Numbered from the stretch's first letter, positions 14,309 through 24,455 are shown. The stretch: 63,059 nt of DNA from Candidatus Peregrinibacteria bacterium (GCA_016196225.1 JACPXZ010000017.1:1-63059), one strand, 5' to 3'. Program-made: numbers and translations. Notes: generated from the sequence alone by a model not told the origin.

Positions 14309-15397
14309 ATGAAGATTGCCCTCGTCCATGAGCTCCTCACGATGAAAGGCGGAGCGGAACGCGTCCTGCGCATCCTCACCGAGATGTTTCCCGATGCCCC
14401 GATCTATACGCTCCTCTACGATGAAAAAAAACTAGGCGACTGGTTCCCAAAAGAACGCATTCGAACAAGCACGCTGCAAAAATTCGCACGGTTTTCTTCA
14501 AATCATCATTATTATTTGCCCTGGTTCCCTCAAGCCATTGAACAATGGGACTTCTCCGAATTCGACCTCGTGATCTCCTCTTCCTCCGCCTTTGCCCATG
14601 GCATCATCACCAATGGAAAACCCAAACATCTTTGCTATGTTCATTCCCCTGCCCGGTATTTGTGGGATCGGACGCATGATGTTCTCCAACAAAACTCAAA
14701 AGGATTTTTAGGACCACTCAAGAGATGGTACCTCTCACATCTTTTCCATAGGTTGCGAATTTGGGATGCGGAGTCCGCCGATCGCCCGGATATGTTGCTC
14801 GCGGCATCCCGTGAAGTGGAGCGGCGCATTGAACTTTACTGGAGAAGAGAGAGTACGGTCGTCTATCCACCGGTCGAAAATTATTGGTTCGAAAGTTCTC
14901 CTTGTCATGATAAAAATTACTTCCTCATCGTCTCCACTCTCGTTCCTTATAAGAGGATCGAAATCGCAATCAAGGCGTGTAATCAACTAAAACTCCCCCT
15001 CAAGATCGCCGGAGAAGGGCCTCATCGAAAAAAATTAGAACGATTGTCTGGACCTACGATCGAATTCCTCGGATACAAAGAACACCCAGAACTTAAAAAT
15101 TTATATACTCATGCAACAGCGACCATTGTCCCCGGTGAAGAAGATTTTGGATTAGTCCCGCTCGAATCGATGGCCTGTGGCACGCCGGTCATCGCCTATC
15201 GCAAAGGCGGTGTCCTCGAAACCATCCTCGAAGGAAAAACCGGAACATTCTTTGATGACCAAAACTCATTGATGAATGTCCTCCGGTCATTTGATAGAAC
15301 ACACTTCCAACCCGCATCCTGCAAAGAGCATGCGAAGTCATTCTCTCGATCCCACTTTGAACATGCTATTCAGAGCGCCATTGACGCACTGCAATAA
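14309..15397 (+). CDS. Glycosyltransferase family 4 (GT-B fold)
   Basis: A 362-residue retaining glycosyltransferase. The N-terminus IALVHELLTMKGGAERVL is the acceptor-side Rossmann motif. The C-terminal domain shows LKIAGEGPHRKKLERL, FLGYKE and the catalytic EDFGLVPLESMACGTPVIAY, with the E-x7-E pattern that binds the sugar nucleotide. Homologues transfer sugars such as mannose onto lipids or polysaccharides. It stands alone between the protease-like gene and convergent ruvB. Donor and acceptor cannot be told. Confidence 0.9.
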   Translation: MKIALVHELLTMKGGAERVLRILTEMFPDAPIYTLLYDEKKLGDWFPKERIRTSTLQKFARFSSNHHYYLPWFPQAIEQWDFSEFDLVISSSSAFAHGIITNGKPKHLCYVHSPARYLWDRTHDVLQQNSKGFLGPLKRWYLSHLFHRLRIWDAESADRPDMLLAASREVERRIELYWRRESTVVYPPVENYWFESSPCHDKNYFLIVSTLVPYKRIEIAIKACNQLKLPLKIAGEGPHRKKLERLSGPTIEFLGYKEHPELKNLYTHATATIVPGEEDFGLVPLESMACGTPVIAYRKGGVLETILEGKTGTFFDDQNSLMNVLRSFDRTHFQPASCKEHAKSFSRSHFEHAIQSAIDALQ

Positions 15398-15410
15398 ACC
15401 ATCGGGTCCT

Positions 15411-16454
15411 CTACGAGAATGCACGCATCTGTATATCTTCAGGTGCCTGCATTCCTAATTTTTCATATGCCTTCGGGAGTGCCATCCGTCCTTTGGATGT
15501 CCGTTGAAGGTATCCCTGTTGAAGAAGATACGGTTCGTACACATCTTCAATCGTCTCTTCTTCTTCCGAGAGGAACGCTGCAAGTGTTGCAAGTCCCACC
15601 GGCCCCCCGCTAAATGTCTCCACAATGGCAGAAAGAATGGAGCGGTCCGTTGCGTCCAAACCGTCACGATCAATGCCGAGCAAATCGAGTGTCTTAAGTG
15701 CCTCTGTTTCGGTAATACGCATCTGTCCCTGAACTTGGGCAAAGTCCCGCACTGCCCGCATAAGACGATTACCGATACGCGGTGTCGCCCGACTGGAGCG
15801 GGCAATGTGATGAGCGGCACGTTCTTCGAACTGTAGCGAGAGGATTTTCCCCGCACGCTCCGCAATCGCCTGCATCTCCGGGAGAGTATAAAAATCCAAC
15901 TTGAACGTATGGATAAAACGATCCCGAAGCGGAGCACTCATGGCCCCCGCCTTCGTCGTCGCCCCTACGAGCGTAAACGGTTGCAAATTAAGCCGGACCG
16001 AACGAGCGGTCGGACCTTTCCCGATCATAATGTCGAGCACATACTCTTCCATGGCAGAATAGAGCACCTCCTCGATCTGCGGACGCAGACGATGGATTTC
16101 ATCAATAAAAAGAACATCACCCGATTGGAGATTGGTAAGGAGCGATGCCAGGTCTCCCGTCTTTTCGATCGCGGGACCGCTGGTTACGCGCACCTGCGCT
16201 TCCATTTCGCGCGCCATAATAAACGCAAGTGTGGTTTTTCCCAATCCCGGAGGACCATGGAGCAACGTGTGTCCAAGAGGTTCCTTGCGAGAGCGCGCAG
16301 CAGCAATATGAACAAGGAGATGTTCTTTGATACGACATTGACCGATGTATTCCTTAAGATGCTGCGGCCGCAGTGTCATGTCGCTCGTATCGCGTGCATC
16401 TCCCCGGAGGCCGATAACGGTGTGCGGTAACGATGTTGTACGCTTAAGAACCAT
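15411..16454 (-). CDS. ruvB: Holliday junction branch-migration helicase RuvB
   Basis: A 347-residue AAA+ motor that drives Holliday junction migration with RuvA. Walker A is GPPGLGKTT (about 67-75), Walker B LFIDEIHRL, sensor region VGATTKAGAMSAPLRDRF, and the C-terminal winged helix ends EPYLLQQGYLQRTSKGRM. Length matches the family. It lies 3 bases downstream of the exported-protein gene at 16458, so the two share a transcript. ruvA and ruvC are not in the window. Confidence 0.96.
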   Translation of the reverse strand: MVLKRTTSLPHTVIGLRGDARDTSDMTLRPQHLKEYIGQCRIKEHLLVHIAAARSRKEPLGHTLLHGPPGLGKTTLAFIMAREMEAQVRVTSGPAIEKTGDLASLLTNLQSGDVLFIDEIHRLRPQIEEVLYSAMEEYVLDIMIGKGPTARSVRLNLQPFTLVGATTKAGAMSAPLRDRFIHTFKLDFYTLPEMQAIAERAGKILSLQFEERAAHHIARSSRATPRIGNRLMRAVRDFAQVQGQMRITETEALKTLDLLGIDRDGLDATDRSILSAIVETFSGGPVGLATLAAFLSEEEETIEDVYEPYLLQQGYLQRTSKGRMALPKAYEKLGMQAPEDIQMRAFS

Positions 16455-16457
16455 TGT

Positions 16458-17021
16458 TCATTGGGAAGAAGCGACAATCGCCGCGAGTAACGCGCGGATA
16501 CGATCCAACATGGGCAATGGCACTCTCAACTCCAATAATTGATCCGCAAGATGCATAAAGATAAACCATTCTTCACTCAATTCCGGATCATGAAAAGTGA
16601 GCACGCCCGTCGACGCATTCCATTCCTCATCGTCCACCCCTTCCACATCCTCCGAAAAATTCTGATGAAGCACCGTCTTGAGGATAAGGAAGTACCGCTC
16701 TGAATGTTCGGATTGAATCCACTCAAGGAACGCCGCCCGGTCACCCTCGTACAGGAGAATCGCACGCTCCCGAGAGAGATCATCCGGTAATACATCGTTT
16801 AAAAAACCCGTATCGGGAGTAGAAATAACCGAAAACCCCTCCTGACGGATAATGTCCATTATATGATCAAAAGAAGCAACATGCGGAGGAGGAGCAGCAT
16901 TCTCCCATCCAAGGAGATTGCCGGTCAGCGATCTCTCGATCGTCAATGCATCCAGCGCAGCCACACTTCCAAGCACGATAAGAGAGCTGATCGTTATGCC
17001 AATTTTTGCTTGTAGGGTCAC
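16458..17021 (-). CDS. Membrane-anchored hypothetical protein upstream of ruvB
   Basis: A 187-residue protein with a GTG start, an N-terminal signal or anchor (IGITISSLIVLGSVAALDAL), and an acidic globular part with ILLYEGDRAAFLEWIQSEHSERY and a C-terminal helical segment (LADQLLELRVPLPMLDRIRALL). No family is recognised. It heads the ruvB transcript and is divergent from rplK across the shared palindromic -10. Eight bases separate that element from the GTG, so it is probably leaderless. Confidence 0.65.
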   Translation of the reverse strand: MTLQAKIGITISSLIVLGSVAALDALTIERSLTGNLLGWENAAPPPHVASFDHIMDIIRQEGFSVISTPDTGFLNDVLPDDLSRERAILLYEGDRAAFLEWIQSEHSERYFLILKTVLHQNFSEDVEGVDDEEWNASTGVLTFHDPELSEEWFIFMHLADQLLELRVPLPMLDRIRALLAAIVASSQ

Positions 17022-17029
17022 TGAGAGTC

Positions 17030-17037
17030 AGTATACT
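17030..17037. promoter_or_regulatory. Palindromic bidirectional -10 (AGTATACT)
   Basis: AGTATACT is its own reverse complement, so TATACT is present on both strands. It lies 9 bases before the rplK ATG and 8 bases before the GTG of the divergent gene. Both mRNAs would be leaderless or nearly so. Confidence 0.65.
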
Positions 17038-17046
17038 TGAGCTCTT

Positions 17047-17472
17047 ATGGCGAAGAAAGTCACCAAAGTGATTAAAACACAGGCTCGCGGAGGGCAAGCC
17101 AATCCCGCTCCCCCTCTCGGCCCCGCCCTCGGTCAGGCCGGTGTCGATATTGCAGGATTTTGTACCAAGTTTAATGATAAGACAAAGGATCGAATGGGCA
17201 AAATCGTGCCGGTGGAGATTACGGTTTACGAAGATCGAACTTTTTCTTTTATCCTCAAACAACCTCCCGCTTCTGCACTCATTATCGAAAAGGCCAAGAT
17301 CGAAAAAGGCAGCGGTGAACCGAATAAAAAAAAGGTGGGGACGATCACTCGCGCGCAATTGGAAGAGATCGCACAAATCAAAATGTCCGACCTTAATGCC
17401 GGGAGCATGAAGGCCGCCATGAATATTATTGCGGGCACGGCAAGAAGCATGGGGGTAGATGTAACAATCTAA
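17047..17472 (+). CDS. rplK: 50S ribosomal protein L11
   Basis: A 141-residue protein of the GTPase-associated centre. It has the N-terminal domain with [24 protein letters not shown] and the C-terminal rRNA-binding domain with [21 protein letters not shown] and [13 protein letters not shown]. It starts directly after the bidirectional -10. Unusually for bacteria, a membrane-protein gene separates it from rplA. nusG is not upstream. Confidence 0.98.
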   Translation: MAKKVTKVIKTQARGGQANPAPPLGPALGQAGVDIAGFCTKFNDKTKDRMGKIVPVEITVYEDRTFSFILKQPPASALIIEKAKIEKGSGEPNKKKVGTITRAQLEEIAQIKMSDLNAGSMKAAMNIIAGTARSMGVDVTI

Positions 17473-17563
17473 TAGTTTAACAATTCAGGAATTGCGCAAT
17501 GTCTTTTTATATACATTTACCAAATCCTCACTCTAAACTGTCTTCAACCTTTCCCCTTCCCCT

Positions 17564-18205
17564 ATGTTCTCTGCAACATTCAATACGATGTTTGGTTTTA
17601 TTGGTGTGTTTTACGGCGTTCTTTTGCCATTGGTGCTTCTCCAGTTCCTGGCTCTCCTCCTCATCCCCACTCTCCTCCATCATAAGGGAGATGCGATAGA
17701 AGTCGGGAAGGCGATCTATTGTCTCCTCCTCGAGGGGTTAGGGCTTATCCTTTTGACTGCCGGCGGTATCCCCACGGTCTATTCCGTGCTCTCCGGAAGT
17801 CTCCTGCAGGATCGGCAATATCTTGCTCTCCTTCTCATTTTTGCCGCAGGAGGATTACTCTTCCTTTGGCACGACCATTTGATGCACTCAGTCGATAAAT
17901 CTGTGCGCGCTCTTCCTCAGGCAATTTTATTTTTTGCCGTTCGACTCGTCGGCATTGGAGCAATCGTATTTTCGATCCTCTCCCTTGTCCTATCGGTCAT
18001 TCTGCATCAGGAGACACTGGAACAAAATTGGTGGGTTCTCCACACCATTGTCTTTATTTATGGAGCATTCCTCTGGTGGTGCACCAGTTTTGACCATCTT
18101 GGGAAGGATCTCTTCAAAGCCGGACCATTTGGGTTTGCCGGAAAAGCCTCGCGTTCCGCCAAACTCTCCAACACGCTCTTGAGTGTGATCCGAAAAAAAC
18201 GCTAA
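17564..18205 (+). CDS. Multi-pass membrane protein of unknown function
   Basis: A 213-residue protein with six hydrophobic segments, the first two near residues 5-45, and short polar loops including LHHKGDAIEVGKAIYC and DHLMHSVDKSVRALPQ. A basic tail (ASRSAKLSNTLLSVIRKKR) is likely cytosolic. No family is recognised. It occupies the space between rplK and rplA, genes that are normally adjacent, 91 bases after rplK and 54 before rplA. The 17473-17563 gap holds no clear promoter. Confidence 0.7.
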   Translation: MFSATFNTMFGFIGVFYGVLLPLVLLQFLALLLIPTLLHHKGDAIEVGKAIYCLLLEGLGLILLTAGGIPTVYSVLSGSLLQDRQYLALLLIFAAGGLLFLWHDHLMHSVDKSVRALPQAILFFAVRLVGIGAIVFSILSLVLSVILHQETLEQNWWVLHTIVFIYGAFLWWCTSFDHLGKDLFKAGPFGFAGKASRSAKLSNTLLSVIRKKR

Positions 18206-18259
18206 TAACCGCTGAATAGTCTTGCGTGATATCGTTCCTTCCTGCAAACTGCCCGGCAC

Positions 18260-18928
18260 ATGGGCAAAAAATACGCACGGCGCGCGGCACTTTTAACAAA
18301 AAAAAGCTATCCTCTCGCGGAGGCTGTGGCTCTCTTGCCTCAAGTCAGTACCACAACGTTTGACGGTACAGCGGAAGCCCACATTCGTATTCTTGCGGAT
18401 ACCACCCAAGCCGATCAGATCGTTCGCACGACGGTCTCTCTCCCTCATGGAACCGGTAAATCCGTGCGTATCGCCGCCTTTGTGCCCGATGATCATATTG
18501 ACGCTGCCAAAAAGGCCGGAGCGAGTCGCGCCGGGAACAAAGATCTGATTGAAGAAGTAAGCGGAGGAGCCATCGATTTTGACGTCGCCATTGCCACCCC
18601 CAGTATGATGAAAGACCTCGGTAAAATCGCAAAAATTCTCGGCCCCAAGGGATTGATGCCCAGTCCCAAATCCGGAACAGTAAGTAACAATATTGCAGAG
18701 GTTATTGCCGCTCTCCAAAAGGGCCGCATTGAATGCAAAATGGATAAACAGGGCATCATCCATGTGCCTTTTGGAAAAATATCCTTTGGAGCAGATAAGC
18801 TTCAGGAAAATCTTTCCAGTCTCCTCACTGCTATTAACGAAGCAAAACCCAGCGGTATTAAAGGGGTGTATATCCAATCCATTGCTATTGCTCCAAGCAT
18901 GGGTCCGAGCATACGGCTCCAAATTTAA
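18260..18928 (+). CDS. rplA: 50S ribosomal protein L1
   Basis: A 222-residue protein forming the ribosomal L1 stalk. Family motifs are visible: KKSYPLAEAVALL, FDGTAEAHIRI, DLGKIAKILGPKGLMPSPKSGTV and VPFGKISFGADKLQENL. It is slightly shorter than the usual 230 residues because the N-terminus is trimmed. In other bacteria L1 represses its own operon. No obvious copy of the rRNA L1-binding site is visible in the 54-base leader. Confidence 0.97.
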   Translation: MGKKYARRAALLTKKSYPLAEAVALLPQVSTTTFDGTAEAHIRILADTTQADQIVRTTVSLPHGTGKSVRIAAFVPDDHIDAAKKAGASRAGNKDLIEEVSGGAIDFDVAIATPSMMKDLGKIAKILGPKGLMPSPKSGTVSNNIAEVIAALQKGRIECKMDKQGIIHVPFGKISFGADKLQENLSSLLTAINEAKPSGIKGVYIQSIAIAPSMGPSIRLQI

Positions 18929-18967
18929 GAGTATTAGAGTATTGGAATATTGGGATATTGGACGTGT

Positions 18968-19873
18968 TTATTGCTGTAGGATGCTTTTGATATCTCTCAG
19001 TTTCTCCACCTGCATCAACTGCTCTCTCATCACACTGGCGCCTTCAAATCCTTTTACATAACTTGCTAAGTGCCTTCGCATCTCGAGCATCCCCCGATGC
19101 TCTCCCTTCATCCGCACTGCCAGTTCGCAATGCATAAGAATAAACGGCGTTTTTTCGTCAAAGGATAAACGCGCACGAGTATCCCCATATTCCCGATGCA
19201 TAAAAGCATCTGCAATGTCCTGCATAAGCCATGGATTTCCAAACGTTCCCCGCCCCACCATCACGCCGTCAAGATTCTTGATCTTTGTAAGGGCATCTTC
19301 TACGGAAAAAATATCGCCATTCCCAATCACCGGGACGGATACACGGCGCTTCACTTCGTAGATCGGTTCCCAGTCTGCCGGGCCACTAAAGTGTTGTTTA
19401 TAGGTGCGACCATGGATCGCGAGAGCATCCGCACCGGCCTCAATAAGACGCTGACAAAACAACATAAGTGTATCCGTCGTATTCCATCCGAGTCGCGTCT
19501 TCACACTTACCGGGATCGAGACTGCTTTTTTTGTCGCATACACCAACTCGGCCGCTAGATCTGCATTCCGAATAAGCGCTGATCCATGACAGGATGAGAC
19601 AACTTTTGCCGCGGGACAACCCATATTGATATCAATGCCATCCGCCCCGAGATCCTCGATCACTTTTGCCGCCGAAAGAAAATGTTCCGGATCATTGCCA
19701 AAGATCTGCACGATGAACGGACGCTCCTTTGTGGGATCAAAATGCAGCATCTGGAGCGTTCGCTCAGACCCGAAATGAATGGCATCCGTGCTCAAAAATT
19801 CGGTGTAGACCACCGTGCCCGGCGCCAGCATTTTGATAAACTGACGATACGACGCGTCCGTTACTCCTGCCAT
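18968..19873 (-). CDS. dusB: tRNA-dihydrouridine synthase (DusB-like)
   Basis: An FMN enzyme that reduces uridines in tRNA D loops. Motifs: MAGVTDASYRQF, IDINMGCPAAKVV with the catalytic Cys, KTRLGWN, IHGRTYKQHFSGPADW and VMVGRGTFGNPWL. The ATG used here omits the conserved strand that precedes it. In-frame upstream codons read WDTTHRPIIALAP, matching the family, with no ATG, GTG or TTG available; an ATA at 19921-19919 lies 7 bases after a TATATT. The true start may therefore be non-AUG (317 residues). The protein has the usual helical C-terminal domain. Confidence 0.93.
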   Translation of the reverse strand: MAGVTDASYRQFIKMLAPGTVVYTEFLSTDAIHFGSERTLQMLHFDPTKERPFIVQIFGNDPEHFLSAAKVIEDLGADGIDINMGCPAAKVVSSCHGSALIRNADLAAELVYATKKAVSIPVSVKTRLGWNTTDTLMLFCQRLIEAGADALAIHGRTYKQHFSGPADWEPIYEVKRRVSVPVIGNGDIFSVEDALTKIKNLDGVMVGRGTFGNPWLMQDIADAFMHREYGDTRARLSFDEKTPFILMHCELAVRMKGEHRGMLEMRRHLASYVKGFEGASVMREQLMQVEKLRDIKSILQQ

Positions 19874-20007
19874 AGGAGCAAGAGCAATGATCGGCCGGTG
19901 AGTAGTATCCCACGAAAATATTGTGATTAATATATTGCAACATTGCGTTTATCCACGCAATAGATGAACACCGCAATACCGCAAAGTTATTGGTACAGTA
20001 CTCTCCG

Positions 20008-20358
20008 ATGTTCGCCCATCTCCTCCAATACATCGGTCCATCCATCGCCCATGCGCAGATCATCACCGACACGATATCCGGTTGTAATTTTCGAACAGGA
20101 AAACTCACTGCCGCCTGCATCCCCCTTTTTATCGGCCACGTCATTCAAGTCATTATCGGACTCATCGGAGGATTTCTCGCCGTCAATATTATCATCGCCG
20201 GATATCAAATCGCCATCGCCAATGTCATTGACGATAAAGCCGCCGGGAAAAACCGCCTTGTCTGGTCTCTTGTAGGATTTACGGTCTGTGTCAGTTGTTA
20301 CTTTATTGTTGATATTATCCTTGATATGTTCCTTTCCGGAACCTTCTCCCCAAACTAA
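20008..20358 (+). CDS. Pilin-like (TrbC/VirB2-type) membrane protein
   Basis: A 116-residue protein. The first 15-20 residues, ending SIAHA, form a likely signal peptide. Two helices follow (HVIQVIIGLIGGFLAVNIIIAG and LVWSLVGFTVCVSCYFIVDIIL), separated by a polar loop containing DDKAAGKNR. This matches the VirB2-type hairpin of the three genes at 4585-5935. A TTG-started frame begins 18 bases earlier, but the ATG is preferred. The AI-2E-type gene starts one base after its stop, implying one transcript. Confidence 0.65.
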   Translation: MFAHLLQYIGPSIAHAQIITDTISGCNFRTGKLTAACIPLFIGHVIQVIIGLIGGFLAVNIIIAGYQIAIANVIDDKAAGKNRLVWSLVGFTVCVSCYFIVDIILDMFLSGTFSPN

Positions 20359-20359
20359 C

Positions 20360-21616
20360 ATGAACGCCCCAAAAAAGACCGTGGCCTTTACGTCGTTTAG
20401 AATCATCGGTCAAAAAGCGCAGGCTCTCATTGCGAAGGCTAAGGCGCAAATAAAAAAAACGCATCCAAAACCCTCTGCCCGCGTTCCCCTCCCCAAACTC
20501 GAAGTCCATGAAGAAATGGTGGTCCGTCTCTCGATCATCGGTGTCCTCCAGGGCGCTCTCACGATTCTCGCCATTGTGGGCGCAACATGGGTGCTCATTC
20601 AGATCCTCGACAAGCTTATTCTCATTTTTCTCGCTTTTTTTGTCGCCGCCCTCATTCACCCCGGTGTCCGCACCATGGAGGAGTGGGGCATCCCACGAGG
20701 ATTGGGCATTCTTCTCCATTATTTTATCGCTCTCTTTCTCTTCCTCTTCCTCCTTTTCTCCCTTATCCCCATTATTGCAGCTCAACTGCAACAAATTGCA
20801 GTTTTTATCAGTCTCGAAGTCGATGCATTCCTTTCCAATCCCCAAATTTCACTTCCGCTCTTAAATGAGGATATCAATCACCGGCTCACCGATCTCACAC
20901 AGGTAACGCTCCAGAATATTTCGATTAACCAATTTATCGATACTCTTCAGCAGCTCGGTCAAAACCTCTCCGCTGCAGCATCGGGTTCGGTGCGATTTGC
21001 CACAAGACTTGCCGGATCGGTGGTGAACTTTCTCGTCCGAACAATCGTTGTGCTCGTTATGGCCTTCTTTATCCAGATCGAGAAAGAACGCATCACCCTC
21101 TGGGTCCAGAGCTTTTTTCCTTTGCGGTTCCGGGCATACATGGACAATAAATCCGAGGCAATCCACCACAAAATCGGCCAATGGGCACGGGGCCAAATCC
21201 TCCTTGGACTTACGGTTGGCTCTCTCGTATTTATTGCCCTGACCATTCTTCGCGTACCATACGCAGTCACTCTTGCCGTCCTTGCTGCGTTTACAGAATT
21301 TATTCCGTACATTGGTCCATTCATCGCCGCCATCCCGGCCATTCTTATCGCACTGACCCAACAGGGCTTCGTGTGGGCAATGGTCATTGCCGGCGTATAT
21401 TACGTTATTCAATGGTGTGAAAATAATCTTCTCGTCCCCCTCATTATGAAACGCGCAGTCGGCCTTTCTCCCGTAGTGATCATCAGCGCAATGCTTATCG
21501 GCATCAGCTTCTCCGATATCATTCATCCCGTTCTTGGTATCCTTTTGGCCGTTCCCATAACGACCGTTATCGCTCTCTTTCTCGATGACTGGCGCACATC
21601 ACGAGAAACAGAGTAA
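20360..21616 (+). CDS. AI-2E family transporter (PerM/YdiK-like)
   Basis: A 418-residue membrane protein. A soluble basic N-terminus of about 65 residues is followed by eight helices, with the family signature in the last third (FTEFIPYIGPFIAAIPAILIAL and WCENNLLVPLIMKRAVGLSPVVI). Members export diverse small molecules or ions, and some are antiporters. The substrate is not predictable. It is one base downstream of the pilin-like gene. The 170-base gap to clpC carries the clpC promoter. Confidence 0.88.
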   Translation: MNAPKKTVAFTSFRIIGQKAQALIAKAKAQIKKTHPKPSARVPLPKLEVHEEMVVRLSIIGVLQGALTILAIVGATWVLIQILDKLILIFLAFFVAALIHPGVRTMEEWGIPRGLGILLHYFIALFLFLFLLFSLIPIIAAQLQQIAVFISLEVDAFLSNPQISLPLLNEDINHRLTDLTQVTLQNISINQFIDTLQQLGQNLSAAASGSVRFATRLAGSVVNFLVRTIVVLVMAFFIQIEKERITLWVQSFFPLRFRAYMDNKSEAIHHKIGQWARGQILLGLTVGSLVFIALTILRVPYAVTLAVLAAFTEFIPYIGPFIAAIPAILIALTQQGFVWAMVIAGVYYVIQWCENNLLVPLIMKRAVGLSPVVIISAMLIGISFSDIIHPVLGILLAVPITTVIALFLDDWRTSRETE

Positions 21617-21750
21617 AAGAAAATAAAAAATGTTTTCTGCAAGATCTTTCCCCTGAATAGCAATCCTATTCAACGGGATAATGTTTATCTTTCTTAACAT
21701 CACTCTTCTTCCCTTTATATCCGAAGGATGATAAGATGTCCCGAATCTAT

Positions 21751-21780
21751 TTGACATGTTATCACTCGTATCCATAGACT
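21751..21780 (+). promoter_or_regulatory. clpC promoter
   Basis: TTGACA (21751-21756), 18-base spacer, TAGACT (21775-21780). The ATG of clpC follows 6 bases after the -10, predicting a leaderless transcript. No CtsR- or CIRCE-type operator is evident around it. Confidence 0.6.
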
Positions 21781-21786
21781 GCTAAT

Positions 21787-24387
21787 ATGCATCCGTTCGA
21801 TCGATTTACGCCCAATGCCAAACTTGCACTGCAAATTGCAGAGCAGGAAGCCAAAAACATGAAAAGCAATTACATCGGGACCGAACATTTGCTCCTCGGA
21901 CTTTTGAGTATCCCGAAATCCCTCGGATTTTCTATCTTTACCGGTGCGGGCGTCACTCTCGAAAATGTCCGTATTCTCCTTAAGGCATCCAAGACGGCAG
22001 ATATCGAGGGAAAACACACCAAACACGGTCTCTCCGTTTACCTCCACAATGTCATCGAACAGGCAGTCATGACCGCTCATAAGTTCCGCCATGCCAATGT
22101 CGGCACCGAACACTTGCTCCATGCGCTCGTTTCGACCGAGCGCAATGCTGCCACCATTCTCCTCGAAAACATGCAGGTGGACCCACAGGAACTCAAGTCC
22201 CATGTCGAAGAAATGTTCGGCCAAATCAATGCATTCCGACAACAGAGCCATAATGTTGAACAATCACTGGAGGCGTTTTTTCAGGGACTACAGGGCGCCA
22301 TCGCAGGCATGAATGCCGGAGGGATGCCCGGAGAACCGGAGGGCCTAAAAAGAGGAAAAACCGGGAACAGTAAAACCCCCGCATTGGATTACTTCACCGA
22401 CGACCTCATTGCGAAAGCTCGGGGCGGGAAGATGGATCCTATTATTGGACGTGACACCGAGATCGAACGCGTCATCCATATTTTGAATCGCAAGACAAAA
22501 AATAACCCCGTTCTTGTCGGCGAACCGGGTGTCGGGAAAACAGCGATTGTCGAAGGTCTTGCCCAACTCATTGCCCAAGGACGCGTCCCTGATACGTTGC
22601 GCCGCCGACGGGTTCTTATTCTTAATATGGGCGCCGTCGTTGCCGGTACAAAATATCGCGGAGAATTTGAACAACGCTTCGAGGATATCATTCGCGAAGC
22701 TGTGCAAGCCGAACATGGCGTTATCCTCTTCATCGACGAAATTCATACCGTCGTGGGGGCGGGTTCTGCCGAAGGCTCCCTCGATGCGGCAAATATTCTT
22801 AAGCCCGCATTAAGCCGAAGTTCGCTCCAGGTCATCGGCGCAACCACAACCGATGAATATCGGACGGTGGAAAAAGACCGCGCTCTCGAACGTCGTTTTC
22901 AACAAGTCCTCATCCCTGAACCGAATATCGAAGACTCCCTGAAAATCCTCCACGGCATTAAAGAATCCTATGAGCACTTTCATAATCTCACCATCCACGA
23001 CAATGCGATTGACGCTGCCGTTCGCTTAAGCAAACGCTACATCAACGATCGGTTCTTGCCGGATAAAGCCATTGACGTTCTCGATGAAACTGCCGCAGGC
23101 AAAAGCCTTCAGCGTCCCGAGTCTTCTCCGGATCTTAAAAAGATTGAAGATAAACTGGGAAAAATCATTACTCGGCAACAGGCGGCAGTAAAGGGTCAAA
23201 AATATCATTTGGCTCTTCGTCTCAAGCAAGAACAGCAAGTCCTCAAGGAGAGTCATTCGCAACTTCTGGATCAGCAAGACGGTGACCGCCGCACTCCCAT
23301 TTGCATTACGGAAGATGACATCGCGGCTACCATCAGTCGGATGACCGGGATTCCCATGACCAAACTCCTTAAATCCGAAGCCAAACGTCTCTCGCAGCTG
23401 GAACAGATCTTTCGTAAACACATTGTGGGACAGGACGAAGCCATTCGCAAAGTTGCCCGCGCCATTCGTCGGAGTCGCATAGGACTTGGCGCATCTCACC
23501 GTCCCATCGGTTCATTCCTTTTCCTCGGACCCACCGGTGTCGGCAAAACCGAACTCGTGCGCACGATTGCCAAAGAAGTCTTTATTCGTGAAGATGCCTT
23601 AATCAAGATCGACATGTCCGAATTCATGGAGCGCCACAACGTTTCACGACTGGTCGGAGCAACGGCAGGGTATGTCGGATACGAAGAGGGAGGACAGTTG
23701 ACCGAATCCGTCCGACGAAAACCCTTCTCGGTCGTTTTGTTTGATGAAATAGAAAAGGCGCATCCGGAATTCTTCAATGTTCTTCTCCAGATATTGGAGG
23801 ACGGCACCTTAACGGACGCCAAAGGAAAATCCGTCGACTTCAGCAATACCATTATCGTCATGACAAGTAATATCGGTGCCGAAAAGCTCACCAAACAAGC
23901 GGCAAAAATCGGCTTCAAGTTTGAGGACGAAGCTCAAAAAGAGGAAAAGGAATATGCATCCAAATGTCAGGAGGTTCTTGCAGAACTCAAAAATCATTTC
24001 CGACCGGAATTTCTCAACCGCGTGGATCACATCATCGTTTTCAATGCCCTCAATCAAAAACATATTCGATCCATTGTTCGCAACCAACTCGACGAACTGG
24101 AGATACGGCTCAAAGAACAAGGTTATCATTTGCGTGTCGAATCCAAGGCTATTCATCTCCTTGCCGAACTCGGCTTTGATCCAGAGTACGGGGCCCGCCC
24201 GGTCCGTCGCGTCATTCAGGAACGCATCGAAGATGAAATCGCCGAATGCATCCTCAAAAACATCTTCAAAGAAGGAGATACCATCCATATCACACAGAAA
24301 GGCAAAGATACCTTTGAACTCCTCCCCAAGTCAGATCTCCAGTGCAATCCCGAAAACGAGTCGGTCATCGCAAGGGCGATGAGTTAA
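21787..24387 (+). CDS. clpC: ClpC-type AAA+ protease ATPase
   Basis: A 866-residue Hsp100 unfoldase that feeds ClpP. It has a double Clp N-domain (to about residue 145, TEHLLLGLL and TEHLLHALV repeats), NBD1 with [16 protein letters not shown] (about 245), a middle coiled-coil domain (about 420-500), and NBD2 with [17 protein letters not shown] (about 580) and the [17 protein letters not shown] Walker B. The C-terminus [16 protein letters not shown] fits the D2 small domain. No zinc finger is present, so it is ClpC rather than ClpX. clpP is not in the window. Confidence 0.96.
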   Translation: MHPFDRFTPNAKLALQIAEQEAKNMKSNYIGTEHLLLGLLSIPKSLGFSIFTGAGVTLENVRILLKASKTADIEGKHTKHGLSVYLHNVIEQAVMTAHKFRHANVGTEHLLHALVSTERNAATILLENMQVDPQELKSHVEEMFGQINAFRQQSHNVEQSLEAFFQGLQGAIAGMNAGGMPGEPEGLKRGKTGNSKTPALDYFTDDLIAKARGGKMDPIIGRDTEIERVIHILNRKTKNNPVLVGEPGVGKTAIVEGLAQLIAQGRVPDTLRRRRVLILNMGAVVAGTKYRGEFEQRFEDIIREAVQAEHGVILFIDEIHTVVGAGSAEGSLDAANILKPALSRSSLQVIGATTTDEYRTVEKDRALERRFQQVLIPEPNIEDSLKILHGIKESYEHFHNLTIHDNAIDAAVRLSKRYINDRFLPDKAIDVLDETAAGKSLQRPESSPDLKKIEDKLGKIITRQQAAVKGQKYHLALRLKQEQQVLKESHSQLLDQQDGDRRTPICITEDDIAATISRMTGIPMTKLLKSEAKRLSQLEQIFRKHIVGQDEAIRKVARAIRRSRIGLGASHRPIGSFLFLGPTGVGKTELVRTIAKEVFIREDALIKIDMSEFMERHNVSRLVGATAGYVGYEEGGQLTESVRRKPFSVVLFDEIEKAHPEFFNVLLQILEDGTLTDAKGKSVDFSNTIIVMTSNIGAEKLTKQAAKIGFKFEDEAQKEEKEYASKCQEVLAELKNHFRPEFLNRVDHIIVFNALNQKHIRSIVRNQLDELEIRLKEQGYHLRVESKAIHLLAELGFDPEYGARPVRRVIQERIEDEIAECILKNIFKEGDTIHITQKGKDTFELLPKSDLQCNPENESVIARAMS

Positions 24388-24414
24388 CCCATTCCGTCCT
24401 CACTAAAAATCTGC

Positions 24415-24420
24415 TATAAT
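24415..24420 (+). promoter_or_regulatory. -10 element (TATAAT) upstream of PrgI gene
   Basis: A consensus TATAAT lies 35 bases before the ATG at 24456. The leader contains a small hairpin (TCCCT/AGGGA at about 24428-24443) and no Shine-Dalgarno. Confidence 0.55.
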
Positions 24421-24455
24421 GGGGAGATTCCCTCTTATTAAGGGATCAACCCAAT

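Noticed and set aside
23496-24288. Minus-strand frames inside clpC
   Set aside because: Shadows of a strongly conserved plus-strand gene.
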